This document shows positions 5,603 to 12,003 of a DNA stretch of 12,003 nt, in pieces (within the stretch, counting starts at the first letter, position 1; each line of letters begins with the position of its first letter). Source of the DNA: Bdellovibrionales bacterium (GTDB lineage: Bacteria; Bdellovibrionota; Bdellovibrionia; Bdellovibrionales; UBA1609); the NCBI GenBank assembly GCA_026648125.1, contig JAPKGD010000019.1, positions 1-12,003 of the forward strand, read 5' to 3'. Both the position numbers and the translations under genes were made by a program. Under the pieces are notes generated by a model that did not search any database, was not told the origin of the DNA, and saw only the letters and a list, made by a program, of their open reading frames with translations.

Positions 5603-7882
5603 CTACTCCTTGTAGGCCTGGGCTTCCAGGGCCGTAAGTACTATTGTATTCACAATATCGTCCACTGTACAGGTTCTCTGTAAAACATTAGCAGGCTTTT
5701 TGACCCCCATAAGAAAAGGGCCCAAAACCTCGCCTCCCCCCAGTTGTTGGACGAGCTTATAGGAGATGTTACCTGAGTCTAAATTTGGGAATATAAGGAT
5801 GTTCGCCCCCCCCTTTATTTCGCAAAAGGGGAAAATTCTCTCCACAATTTCGGGGTTCACCGCCGTATCGGCCTGCATTTCACCGTCTACAATGAGCTTG
5901 GGGTGGCGCTCTTTAACCAACCGGGCAGCTTCTTGCATCTTTTTAGGGGTGTCCCTTTTGCCGGAAAAATTTGTGAAGCTGAGCATAGCAATCTTTGGGG
6001 TCATACCAAAGTATTTGGCGACAGAAGCGGCATGAATCGAGAAATTGGCAATCTGCTGAGCGCTGGGCTCAATATTCATGGTCGTATCCGCAAACAAGAT
6101 CATTCGATCTTTCCACAGCACGATATTGAGGCCTGAGGCCGTTTTGCTGCGGCCAGTGCCAATGATTTCTAAGATGGGGCGAACACAGTCGCTATAACTC
6201 TGTGTCGCTCCAGTGACCATGGCATCCGCGTCGCTCATATGGACGGACATGGCGGCAAAGTAATTGGGGTCGGACATCAAACGTTCCGCTTCGGCTTGCA
6301 TTACGCCCTTGCGCTGCCGCATCTCGTGAAGAGCTTTGGCGTATTCGGTGAACTTAGGGTGTCGAGTCGGATTGACGATGGGAACGTCAGCAAGATTGTC
6401 GAGCTCCAACTCGCGAATCTTTTCTCTGACCTGGCCCACTTCGCCCAAAAGAACGGGGCGAATGACGTGTTCATTTGCAATCGTATTGAGGGCTTTGAGG
6501 ATCTTGGAGCTTTTTCCCTCTGGGAAAAAGATCAGGGGCAGCTCCTGCTTTTTGGCGGTGGAATTTGTTTTAACCCTATTTATAAGAGTTCGAATAAAGC
6601 CGCGAGTTCTACTCTGTAATGCCTCAAGGTGTTCGGCATAGGCATTGAGGTCTTCAATTGGCCTTTGTGCCACTCCTGAATCTATTGCGGCTTTCGCCAC
6701 AGCGGGTGCTACTTTTTGTAAGACCCGAGGATCAAAGGGCTTAGGGATGATGTAATCAGCCCCAAAATGAAAAACCTTGTCTTGATAAACGGCGGAGACG
6801 CTTTCCGGAACGTCTTCTCGGGCCAATTCGGCGAGAGCTTTTACTGCTGCAAGTTTCATTTCTTCGTTGATCTGTTTGGCGCGGACATCCAACGCGCCTC
6901 GAAATATCGAAGGAAAGCCAAGGACGTTGTTAACCTGATTAGGGAAGTCGCTTCGTCCCGTCGCTACAATGCAATCGGGGCGGACAGCGCGGCAAGCGTC
7001 GGGGAGAATCTCTGGGTCTGGATTGGCCATCGCAAAAATAATTGGCTTTGGAGCCATGCTTTTGACCATTTCCGGTGTGACAGCACCTGCGACACTCAGG
7101 CCCACGAACACGTCAGCTCCCTGGAGGGCTTCGCTTAAATTTCGCCGCTCCGATTCCACGGCAAATTCCTCTTTATACTTATTCATTCCTTTTTGCCGGC
7201 CCTTGTAAATAACTCCGCTCGAATCACACATGGTGATGTTTTCTGGCTTTACCCCGAGGGATTTAAACAATCTTCCGCAGGCCACGGCGGCGGCACCGGC
7301 GCCATTGAAAACAACTTTAACTTCTTTGAGATCGCGACCCGTAATATGGCAGGCATTTATTAATGCTGCGCCAGAGATAATTGCAGTGCCGTGCTGGTCG
7401 TCGTGAAATATGGGGATGTTCATCTCTCGCTTGAGAGTTTCCTCAATAATAAAGCAATCCGGAGCGGCAATATCCTCCAAGTTGATGCCGCCAAAGGTGG
7501 GTTCCAGTGCTTTCACCGCAGCAATGAATTCTTCGGTCGTCTTTGTTTGCAGTTCGATATCGAAAACATTAATTCCCGCAAACTGCTTAAAAAGGATGCC
7601 CTTTCCTTCCATGACCGGTTTGCCCGCAAGGGGTCCAATGTTGCCCAGGCCAAGAACAGCCGTTCCATTGGTAATGACCGCAACAAGGTTTCCTTTAGTC
7701 GTGTAGTCGTAGGCCTTCGCGGGGTCCTTGGCAATTTCCTTACAAGGGGCCGCAACGCCGGGAGAGTAGGCGAGAACCAAGGAGCGCTCAGTTCGGCACT
7801 CTTTGCTCGAAATGACCTCAACCTTTCCGGGGGTGGGTTTAGCGTGAAATTCAAGGGCGTCGCGTTCTAAGTTTCGGTCCAT
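5603..7882 (-). CDS. maeB: NADP-dependent malic enzyme with C-terminal phosphotransacetylase-like domain (MaeB type)
   Basis: A 759-residue cytoplasmic enzyme, the length I recall for E. coli MaeB. It decarboxylates malate oxidatively to pyruvate with NADP+. The malic N-terminal domain shows the Tyr in LAYSPGVAAPC (37-47), the Lys in GKGILFKQFAG (93-103), the metal-site acids in GGINLEDIAAPDCF (131-144), and HDDQHGTA (160-167). The Rossmann nucleotide site is VFNGAGAAAVACG (191-203), with MANPDPEI (285-292) downstream. From about residue 430 a PTA_PTB-type domain follows. In MaeB enzymes this domain is thought to be regulatory, sensing acetyl-CoA-type metabolites, rather than catalytic. ATG 7882 has AAGGAG (complement of 7889-7894) at 6-nt spacing; an in-frame ATG at 7903 would place that site inside the coding region. 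It is first in an operon with hflX and diverges from the beta-oxidation genes. It ends in TAG, with hflX continuing in the same frame. Confidence 0.96.
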   Translation of the reverse strand: MDRNLERDALEFHAKPTPGKVEVISSKECRTERSLVLAYSPGVAAPCKEIAKDPAKAYDYTTKGNLVAVITNGTAVLGLGNIGPLAGKPVMEGKGILFKQFAGINVFDIELQTKTTEEFIAAVKALEPTFGGINLEDIAAPDCFIIEETLKREMNIPIFHDDQHGTAIISGAALINACHITGRDLKEVKVVFNGAGAAAVACGRLFKSLGVKPENITMCDSSGVIYKGRQKGMNKYKEEFAVESERRNLSEALQGADVFVGLSVAGAVTPEMVKSMAPKPIIFAMANPDPEILPDACRAVRPDCIVATGRSDFPNQVNNVLGFPSIFRGALDVRAKQINEEMKLAAVKALAELAREDVPESVSAVYQDKVFHFGADYIIPKPFDPRVLQKVAPAVAKAAIDSGVAQRPIEDLNAYAEHLEALQSRTRGFIRTLINRVKTNSTAKKQELPLIFFPEGKSSKILKALNTIANEHVIRPVLLGEVGQVREKIRELELDNLADVPIVNPTRHPKFTEYAKALHEMRQRKGVMQAEAERLMSDPNYFAAMSVHMSDADAMVTGATQSYSDCVRPILEIIGTGRSKTASGLNIVLWKDRMILFADTTMNIEPSAQQIANFSIHAASVAKYFGMTPKIAMLSFTNFSGKRDTPKKMQEAARLVKERHPKLIVDGEMQADTAVNPEIVERIFPFCEIKGGANILIFPNLDSGNISYKLVQQLGGGEVLGPFLMGVKKPANVLQRTCTVDDIVNTIVLTALEAQAYKE
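5606..5611 (-). promoter_or_regulatory. Ribosome binding site for hflX inside the last maeB codons
   Basis: AAGGAG (complement of 5606-5611) forms the last two sense codons of maeB (Lys-Glu) and is followed at once by its TAG. It is 9 nt from the in-frame CTG (5596-5594) proposed as the hflX start. No other start codon follows within useful distance in the hflX frame, so this site decides the start choice. Confidence 0.6.
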
Positions 7883-7909
7883 GCCGGGCTCCTTCAAAAT
7901 CATGGCGCA

Positions 7910-7942
7910 AATTCACCTTCACATTAGAGAGGGGGGTGAATT
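7910..7942. promoter_or_regulatory. Inverted repeat bracketing the maeB -10 (possible operator)
   Basis: AATTCACC (7910-7917) and GGTGAATT (7935-7942) are perfect 8-bp inverted copies separated by 17 bp, so their centres are about 25 bp apart. They flank the -10 element of the maeB promoter and lie over its start site and spacer. That layout suits a dimeric regulator binding both arms. No regulator gene is seen nearby, and the function is inference. Confidence 0.35.
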
Positions 7943-7949
7943 GTGTCAA
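7923..7949 (-). promoter_or_regulatory. Promoter of maeB-hflX
   Basis: On the minus strand a perfect -35 TTGACA (complement of 7944-7949) is followed by TCTAAT (complement of 7923-7928; 5/6) at a 15-nt spacing. An alternative is TAATGT at 17 nt (complement of 7921-7926; 3/6). Transcription would begin near 7915, about 20 nt before the ribosome binding site. The spacer contains a C/T-rich tract. The short spacer suggests that an activator may be needed. Confidence 0.5.
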
Positions 7950-8036
7950 TGAAGGCAAAGGCTCCGCGCGGCCATTTTTATGTGACTTTTTCGCCGCTTG
8001 ACGCGGCTCATCGCCAGTCGCTGACGGGAGCTTAAA

Positions 8037-8082
8037 TTGACAAAAAGCCTGGGCGCTGCCAGCGTAGTTGAGACGTGCAACT
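8037..8082 (+). promoter_or_regulatory. Upstream control elements of the fadIJ-like operon
   Basis: A perfect TTGACA (8037-8042) is a candidate -35, but the sequence 16-18 nt downstream does not resemble a -10. The promoter may therefore depend on an activator, or may lie elsewhere. Two short inverted repeats follow: CGCTG-c-CAGCG (8054-8064) and AGTTG-n7-CAACT (8066-8082). Either could be the half-sites of a TetR- or GntR-type fatty-acid regulator, but 5-bp arms arise readily by chance. Confidence 0.25.
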
Positions 8083-8107
8083 GGTCAATTCATCCAAGGA
8101 GTTAAAC

Positions 8108-9457
8108 ATGTCTCAAGACCGCGATGTGGTCATTGTTGATGGAACCCGCACTCCCTTTGCCAAGGCAGGAACCAAACTCAAAGAAATTCACCCGTCAGAG
8201 CTAGGGCGCGTTGCACTGAAGGAGCTACTGGACCGTACCAATATCGATGGTCAGTTAGTGGATGAGGTCATCATCGGAAACGTGGGAAATCCCTCTGATG
8301 CGGTGAATATCTCTCGAGTGATAGCGTTGAGAGCCGGACTTCCTCTCGGCGTTTCGGCCCATTCCGTTCATAGAAATTGTGCCTCCGCAATGGAGAGTAT
8401 CGCCGAGGGTTTCGACAAGATTAAAGCCGGTTCGGCCGACGTGGTGGTGGCAGGTGGTACAGAATCCATGTCCACTTACCCTTTGATGATGGGCGATGCT
8501 TTCGTCAAAAATTTTGAACGTCTATCGACGGCTCGATCTCTGGGGCAACAACTCGGAGCTCTTGGTGGTCTGCTCCGCAGCGATCTTAAACAGGTGGTTG
8601 ATTTAATGACAACCGGCCCCATGCAAAGCACTCCTTTTAAACCACGCATAGCGGTCGTTGAAGGTCTAACTGATCCCTTTGTTGGCATAAATATGGGGCA
8701 GACGGCAGAAATCTTGGCCAAAGAGTTTAATATCACTCGGCAAGAACAAGATGCCTTTGCCTTACGCAGTCATCAATTGGCGGTGGCGGCGCAAAAGAGT
8801 AAGCGCCTGAGCGAAGAAATCACTCCGGTATTTCTTCCTCCCAAATACAAAGAATTTGTCGCTGAAGATGTCGGTCCCCGGGCGGAGCAAACCATGGAGC
8901 AACTCGCAAAACTCAAGCCGTTTTTTGACCGACAGTATGGCTCTATTACGGTCGGGAATGCGTGCCCCATCACGGATGGTGCCGCAATGGTTTTAATGAT
9001 GAGTCGCGCAAAAGCGAAAGAGTTAGGATACAAACCGATCGTGAGCGTTCGCTCGTATGCATTTGCGGGACTTCAGCCAGAGCGGATGGGATTAGGTCCG
9101 GTGTATGCATCTCCTAAGGCTCTTAAGCGGGCCGGTTTGAGTTTAAAAGATATGGGTCTCATTGAGCTTAACGAAGCATTTGCTGCACAGGTTTTGGCTT
9201 GTGTGAAGGCGGCGGGAAGCCGGGAGTTTGCCAAGGAAAAATTGGGATTAGATCAGGCGCTCGGAGAAATTGATCTCGACAAACTCAATGTCAATGGCGG
9301 GGCTATTGCGTTGGGACATCCAGTTGGTGCCACCGGGACTCGATTAGTGCTGACCTTGATGCGAGAAATGCAAAAGCGCAATGTTGAATTTGGTCTTGCA
9401 ACCTTGTGTATCGGTGGCGGTCAGGGCGGAGCAGTCGTCCTTCAGAGAGAGGCATAA
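8108..9457 (+). CDS. fadI: 3-ketoacyl-CoA thiolase / acetyl-CoA acyltransferase (FadI-like)
   Basis: A 449-residue thiolase that cleaves 3-ketoacyl-CoA with CoA to acetyl-CoA and a shortened acyl-CoA, the last step of beta-oxidation. The nucleophilic Cys is residue 91 in HRNCASAM (88-95). NEAFAAQ (355-361), GHPVGATG (403-410, His404) and CIGGGQGG (434-441, Cys434) complete the thiolase active site. The lengthened middle region, KLKPFFDR (268-275) and TDGAAMVL (289-296) favour the FadI / trifunctional-protein beta-subunit branch over short acetoacetyl-CoA thiolases (about 390 residues). ATG 8108 is chosen because AAGGAG (8096-8101) lies 6 nt upstream; an in-frame alternative at 8075 lacks one. 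The fadJ-like gene starts 4 nt after its stop, so the two should form one operon and probably one complex. The assignment to FadI rather than another long thiolase is family-level judgement. Confidence 0.9.
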   Translation: MSQDRDVVIVDGTRTPFAKAGTKLKEIHPSELGRVALKELLDRTNIDGQLVDEVIIGNVGNPSDAVNISRVIALRAGLPLGVSAHSVHRNCASAMESIAEGFDKIKAGSADVVVAGGTESMSTYPLMMGDAFVKNFERLSTARSLGQQLGALGGLLRSDLKQVVDLMTTGPMQSTPFKPRIAVVEGLTDPFVGINMGQTAEILAKEFNITRQEQDAFALRSHQLAVAAQKSKRLSEEITPVFLPPKYKEFVAEDVGPRAEQTMEQLAKLKPFFDRQYGSITVGNACPITDGAAMVLMMSRAKAKELGYKPIVSVRSYAFAGLQPERMGLGPVYASPKALKRAGLSLKDMGLIELNEAFAAQVLACVKAAGSREFAKEKLGLDQALGEIDLDKLNVNGGAIALGHPVGATGTRLVLTLMREMQKRNVEFGLATLCIGGGQGGAVVLQREA

Positions 9458-9461
9458 AGAC

Positions 9462-11612
9462 ATGAGCATTCAAGAAAGTATTCGAATTGTTGGAAAAGGA
9501 GATGTGGCCCTCGTGGAGTGGGACCTCATCGGCGAAAAGGTCAACAAACTGTCTTCTCCCGTGATGGCCCGATTTCGCGAAGTCATTAATGAGATCAAAA
9601 CCTCGTCCTATAAAGCAGTGGTTCTTATCTCTCGTAAGCCCAAAATTTTTATCGCAGGTGCGGACATTGATGAGATCAAGAAGATTACGGATCCAGGCGA
9701 CTGCCGCAAACTTCTTGATCAAGCTCACGAAATCCTCAACGAGTTGGAAGATTTGTCCATTCCAACAATTGCAGCGATCAATGGGGCCTGTCTTGGTGGC
9801 GGCTGTGAGATGGTCATGTGTTGCGACTACCGCATTGCCTCTGATGCGAAAGAAACAAAAATCGGACTTCCTGAAGTTAAACTGGGAATTTTTCCGGGCT
9901 TTGGGGGCTGCATAAGAATGCCCCGCTTGGTCGGACTACAGGCGTCGCTTGATATTATTCTTGCTGGAAAAGCTGTCGATGGTCGCAAAGCGGTTAAACT
10001 TGGCCTTGTCGACGAGTGCGTTCCGCAACAGCAGCTTGAGGAGCGGGCAATAAAATTTGCCAACGAGATTGTCGCGAGCAACAAGGGCAAACGTAAAAAG
10101 CGTTTCAAACCCCGGTCTGTTTTAGAGAAATTTCTGGAGTCCCCAGTTGGCCGTCCCGTTGTCTTTTCACAGGCTAAAAAAACTGTGCTTAGCCAGACGA
10201 AAGGGTTTTATCCGGCGCCAATTAAAGCTTTGGAAGTCATTCAAAAGACCTATGGCTCAGGAAATCGGCAAAAAGCTTTAGGCGTAGAAATGGAAGCCTT
10301 TTGCCAGGTCGCGGTTTCTGAAATTAGCAAGCACCTCATCAACCTGTTTTTTATGATGGAAGACATCAAAAAGCAGACAGGTGTTGCTGACCCTCAAGTG
10401 AATGCACGCCCGGTCAAGCATATGGCCGTACTTGGTGCGGGCACGATGGGTGGGGGCATCGCTTTGTTAGCCGCGGACAACGGAATCAAAGTGCGCATGA
10501 AAGATATCACCAACGAGGCGTTGGCCTTGGGATATAAAGCGGCTGCGGATGTTTGGCTTAAAGATCTCAAGCGAAGAAAAATCGCCAAACACGACTTTGA
10601 ACGAAAGATGTCCTTGATTTCAGGAGGAATGGACTTTGCTGGTTTTGGCAATGCCGATCTCGTGGTGGAAGCGATTGTCGAAGATATGGAAATTAAGAAG
10701 AAAGTGATCGCTGAGACAGCAAAGCACTGCCCCGAGCATTGCCTCATTGCCACCAACACATCCTCCTTGTCGGTGACAGAAATGGCTAAGGCGCATCCGC
10801 GTCCGGAGAATTTTTTGGGCATGCACTTTTTTAATCCGGTCCATAAGATGCCTCTGGTTGAGGTCATCCGTGGGCCGCAAACCAGTGATGAGGCGGTTGC
10901 GACCGTTTTTGAAGCCTCTAAGAAAATGGGCAAGATCCCCGTCGTCGTGAAGGACGGACCCGGCTTTTTAGTAAACCGACTCCTTTTGCCCTACATGATT
11001 GAGGCCATGTTTTTGCTCGAAGAGGGAATGGATATCCAAACGGTAGATCGCTGGTATACCCACAAGTTTGGTATGCCGATGGGGCCATTTCGTCTCATGG
11101 ATGAAGTCGGGCTCGATGTCTGCGTGAAAGTGGTAAAGGTCTTTAAAAAGTCACTTGGAGAGCGCATTCAAGTTCCAAGTGTAGCTGAGAAGTTTGCGGG
11201 TTCCGGGCGGCTGGGAAAAAAGAATTCTCGAGGTTTTTACCTCTATGATGATAAAGGAAAAGAACTCTCGGTGGACCAGACCGTTTATAAAGACTTGGGC
11301 GTGGGCTCGCCAACCAATAAGTTGAGCGAGAAGGAGTGTCTTGAAAGAGGCATTTTCACAATGATTAATGAAGCTGCTTTAGCGCTGCTTGAAGAGCGGA
11401 TTGCAGAGCGCCCCGAAGAAGTGGATTTAGCGATGATCATGGGAACTGGATTCCCTCCATTTCGAGGAGGCCTTTTGCGCTACGCGGATAGCTTGGGTAG
11501 CCAATACATTGCCTCAGAGCTTGAAATCTATGCCGCTCGATGTGGTCAGCGCCTAAAGCCCAGCCAACCCTTGGCCAACATGGCAAAGACGAATCGCAAG
11601 TTTTATCCGTAG
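9462..11612 (+). CDS. fadJ: Bifunctional enoyl-CoA hydratase / 3-hydroxyacyl-CoA dehydrogenase (FadJ-like alpha subunit)
   Basis: A 716-residue multifunctional beta-oxidation enzyme, close to the size of E. coli FadJ and FadB. The N-terminal crotonase domain contains FIAGADIDEI (63-72, oxyanion region), GGGCE with Glu116, and GLPEVKLGIFPGFGG with Glu138; these match the two catalytic glutamates of the hydratase. The dehydrogenase half begins with the NAD-binding VLGAGTMGGGIA (323-334). It carries the catalytic His455 in GMHFFNPVHKMPLVEVI (453-469) and continues with DGPGFLVNR. The C-terminal repeat of the dehydrogenase domain ends in GTGFPPFRGG. All three active-site residues expected are present, so both activities should work. 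ATG 9462 follows GAGAGG at 9-nt spacing and the thiolase stop by 4 nt; an in-frame upstream ATG (9381) lies inside the thiolase gene. FadJ is preferred over FadB because of the thiolase-first order and the FadI-type partner. Confidence 0.93.
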   Translation: MSIQESIRIVGKGDVALVEWDLIGEKVNKLSSPVMARFREVINEIKTSSYKAVVLISRKPKIFIAGADIDEIKKITDPGDCRKLLDQAHEILNELEDLSIPTIAAINGACLGGGCEMVMCCDYRIASDAKETKIGLPEVKLGIFPGFGGCIRMPRLVGLQASLDIILAGKAVDGRKAVKLGLVDECVPQQQLEERAIKFANEIVASNKGKRKKRFKPRSVLEKFLESPVGRPVVFSQAKKTVLSQTKGFYPAPIKALEVIQKTYGSGNRQKALGVEMEAFCQVAVSEISKHLINLFFMMEDIKKQTGVADPQVNARPVKHMAVLGAGTMGGGIALLAADNGIKVRMKDITNEALALGYKAAADVWLKDLKRRKIAKHDFERKMSLISGGMDFAGFGNADLVVEAIVEDMEIKKKVIAETAKHCPEHCLIATNTSSLSVTEMAKAHPRPENFLGMHFFNPVHKMPLVEVIRGPQTSDEAVATVFEASKKMGKIPVVVKDGPGFLVNRLLLPYMIEAMFLLEEGMDIQTVDRWYTHKFGMPMGPFRLMDEVGLDVCVKVVKVFKKSLGERIQVPSVAEKFAGSGRLGKKNSRGFYLYDDKGKELSVDQTVYKDLGVGSPTNKLSEKECLERGIFTMINEAALALLEERIAERPEEVDLAMIMGTGFPPFRGGLLRYADSLGSQYIASELEIYAARCGQRLKPSQPLANMAKTNRKFYP

Positions 11613-11615
11613 AGG

Positions 11616-11636
11616 ACTGTCTCAATCTGAGACAGT
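11616..11636 (+). terminator. Perfect 9-bp hairpin just after fadJ
   Basis: ACTGTCTCA (11616-11624) and TGAGACAGT (11628-11636) pair perfectly around a 3-nt ATC loop, starting 4 nt after the fadJ stop. The position suits a terminator or a 3'-end stabilising hairpin. No U tract follows (TGTAAAG), and the stem is only moderately GC-rich, so factor-independent termination is doubtful. As DNA it is also a good palindromic protein-binding site. Confidence 0.5.
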
Positions 11637-11649
11637 TGTAAAGAGGTCG

Positions 11650-11688
11650 AACGGCGGGATTGATTTGCCTAATCCCTTGTCAGCCGTT
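11650..11688. repeat. Second, nested inverted repeat (bulged hairpin)
   Basis: An outer stem AACGGC (11650-11655) / GCCGTT (11683-11688) encloses an inner stem GGGATT (11656-11661) / AATCCC (11671-11676). The loop is 9 nt and there is a 6-nt bulge (TTGTCA) on the right side. That makes 12 base pairs in all. No T tract follows on the plus strand; on the minus strand only CTCTTT follows. It could help end fadIJ transcription or be part of a structured RNA. TTGACG (11687-11692), a possible -35, overlaps its right edge. Confidence 0.4.
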
Positions 11689-11715
11689 GACGCAAAATTG
11701 GCTTTCTTGATGAGA

Positions 11716-11813
11716 AGGTGTGCCAACTCACCTCAACACGCAATAATTTGCAGATAATCCTCAAAAACTGGGCATGGGCGTTGCCTTAAGGGTTAGTAAG
11801 CCCCTGTGAGGTG
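11716..11813 (+). promoter_or_regulatory. Possible mutually exclusive leader pairings before the lipoprotein gene
   Basis: CACCTCA (11729-11735) is complementary to TGAGGTG (11807-11813), which contains the ribosome binding site of the lipoprotein gene. The first five bases of the same segment can instead pair with AGGTG (11716-11720) as a small hairpin with an 8-nt loop. Such either/or pairing is the layout of translational switches. No known riboswitch motif is recognised, and I cannot place the transcription start, so the leader may not include this part. Confidence 0.25.
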
Positions 11814-11817
11814 GAAG

Positions 11818-12003
11818 ATGAAAACGCTTTTGAGACTATCAATGATCGCCTTTATTGCTCTGCCCCTTGTGGCGTGTAACAAAGGCACGAAAAAGAATAG
11901 CTCTATTTCTGTAGGGCGAACTGTGCGAGGTCCTACTCAGCTTGTTCCTAATGGAACGGCGCCGACTCAATTGCCGGGTTGGAACACTTCCACGGCGGGA
12001 ACT
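11818..12003 (+). CDS. Putative lipoprotein, N-terminal fragment
   Basis: The first 62 codons of a protein that continues past the right edge, too short here for automatic ORF lists. It begins MKTLLRLSMIAFIALPLVAC: a two-Lys/Arg n-region, a hydrophobic core, and a lipobox LVAC with the lipidated Cys at position 20. Residue +2 after the Cys is Asn, not Asp, so outer-membrane sorting is favoured if the E. coli rule applies. The mature part starts NKGTKKNSSISVG and is rich in Thr, Pro, Gly and Ser, as in a flexible tether (GPTQLVPNGTAPTQLP). The ribosome binding site is GAGGTGG (11808-11814), 3 nt from ATG 11818. The domain beyond the tether is out of view, so its function cannot be given. Confidence 0.75.
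   Translation, partial: MKTLLRLSMIAFIALPLVACNKGTKKNSSISVGRTVRGPTQLVPNGTAPTQLPGWNTSTAGT

Noticed and set aside
7883..7903. ATG 7903 as the maeB start
   Set aside because: The AAGGAG at 7889-7894 would be inside the gene; ATG 7882 sits 6 nt after it and gives the usual 759-residue length.
7993..8006. GCCGC-ttgac-GCGGC hairpin in the maeB/fadI gap
   Set aside because: A 5-bp GC stem in a divergent promoter region, with no T run; likely chance.
9381..9461. fadJ starting at ATG 9381
   Set aside because: It would overlap 77 nt of the thiolase gene; ATG 9462 has its own ribosome binding site 4 nt after the thiolase stop.
1..12003. Mobile elements, CRISPR arrays, tRNA genes, toxin-antitoxin or defence genes
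   Set aside because: No transposase or integrase, no regularly spaced repeats, no cloverleaf and no defence-type domains were seen on either strand.

Overview
The window looks like ordinary chromosome from a mid-GC (about 50% by eye) Gram-negative bacterium. The evidence is a lipobox lipoprotein, a MaeB-type malic enzyme fused to a phosphotransacetylase-like domain, and a FadI/FadJ-like beta-oxidation pair. The mix, including a GYF_2 plus Ig-like protein and an eRF1-like 'WIDH' protein, would suit a Bdellovibrionota or other delta-type lineage. That placement is only an impression; no rRNA or other phylogenetic marker is present. I saw no tRNA, rRNA, IS element, CRISPR array or phage gene.

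Layout. Positions 1-173 (minus) hold the N-terminus of an EamA/DMT transporter. Diverging from it, 283-1875 (plus) encodes a membrane-anchored, FMN-dependent glutamate-synthase-like protein without a glutaminase domain. It converges with 1887-3008 (minus), a GYF_2 / proline-rich / Ig-like protein whose Ig array starts and ends in half domains. Upstream of that, at 3161-3589 (minus), lies a small eRF1-domain-like protein. At 3759-4319 (plus) is a two-TM protein of unknown function whose stop codon overlaps that of hflX. The minus-strand pair maeB (7882-5603) and hflX (5596-4316) forms an operon. Diverging from maeB, fadI-like (8108-9457) and fadJ-like (9462-11612) are separated by 4 nt. After about 200 nt rich in inverted repeats, a lipoprotein gene begins at 11818 and runs off the window.

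How they fit together. FadI and FadJ carry out the hydration, dehydrogenation and thiolysis steps of fatty-acid beta-oxidation, giving acetyl-CoA. MaeB, divergently transcribed, makes pyruvate and NADPH from malate. A shared 225-nt control region (7883-8107) therefore separates acetyl-CoA production from anaplerotic and NADPH metabolism.

The most notable point is the maeB-hflX junction. The two reading frames are continuous except for one UAG. No ATG, GTG or TTG lies between that stop and the conserved HflX N-terminus, although an AAGGAG sits 9 nt before an in-frame CTG. HflX therefore probably starts at CTG, or is made by read-through or reinitiation. The next conventional start (TTG at 5452) would remove 48 residues of a conserved domain.
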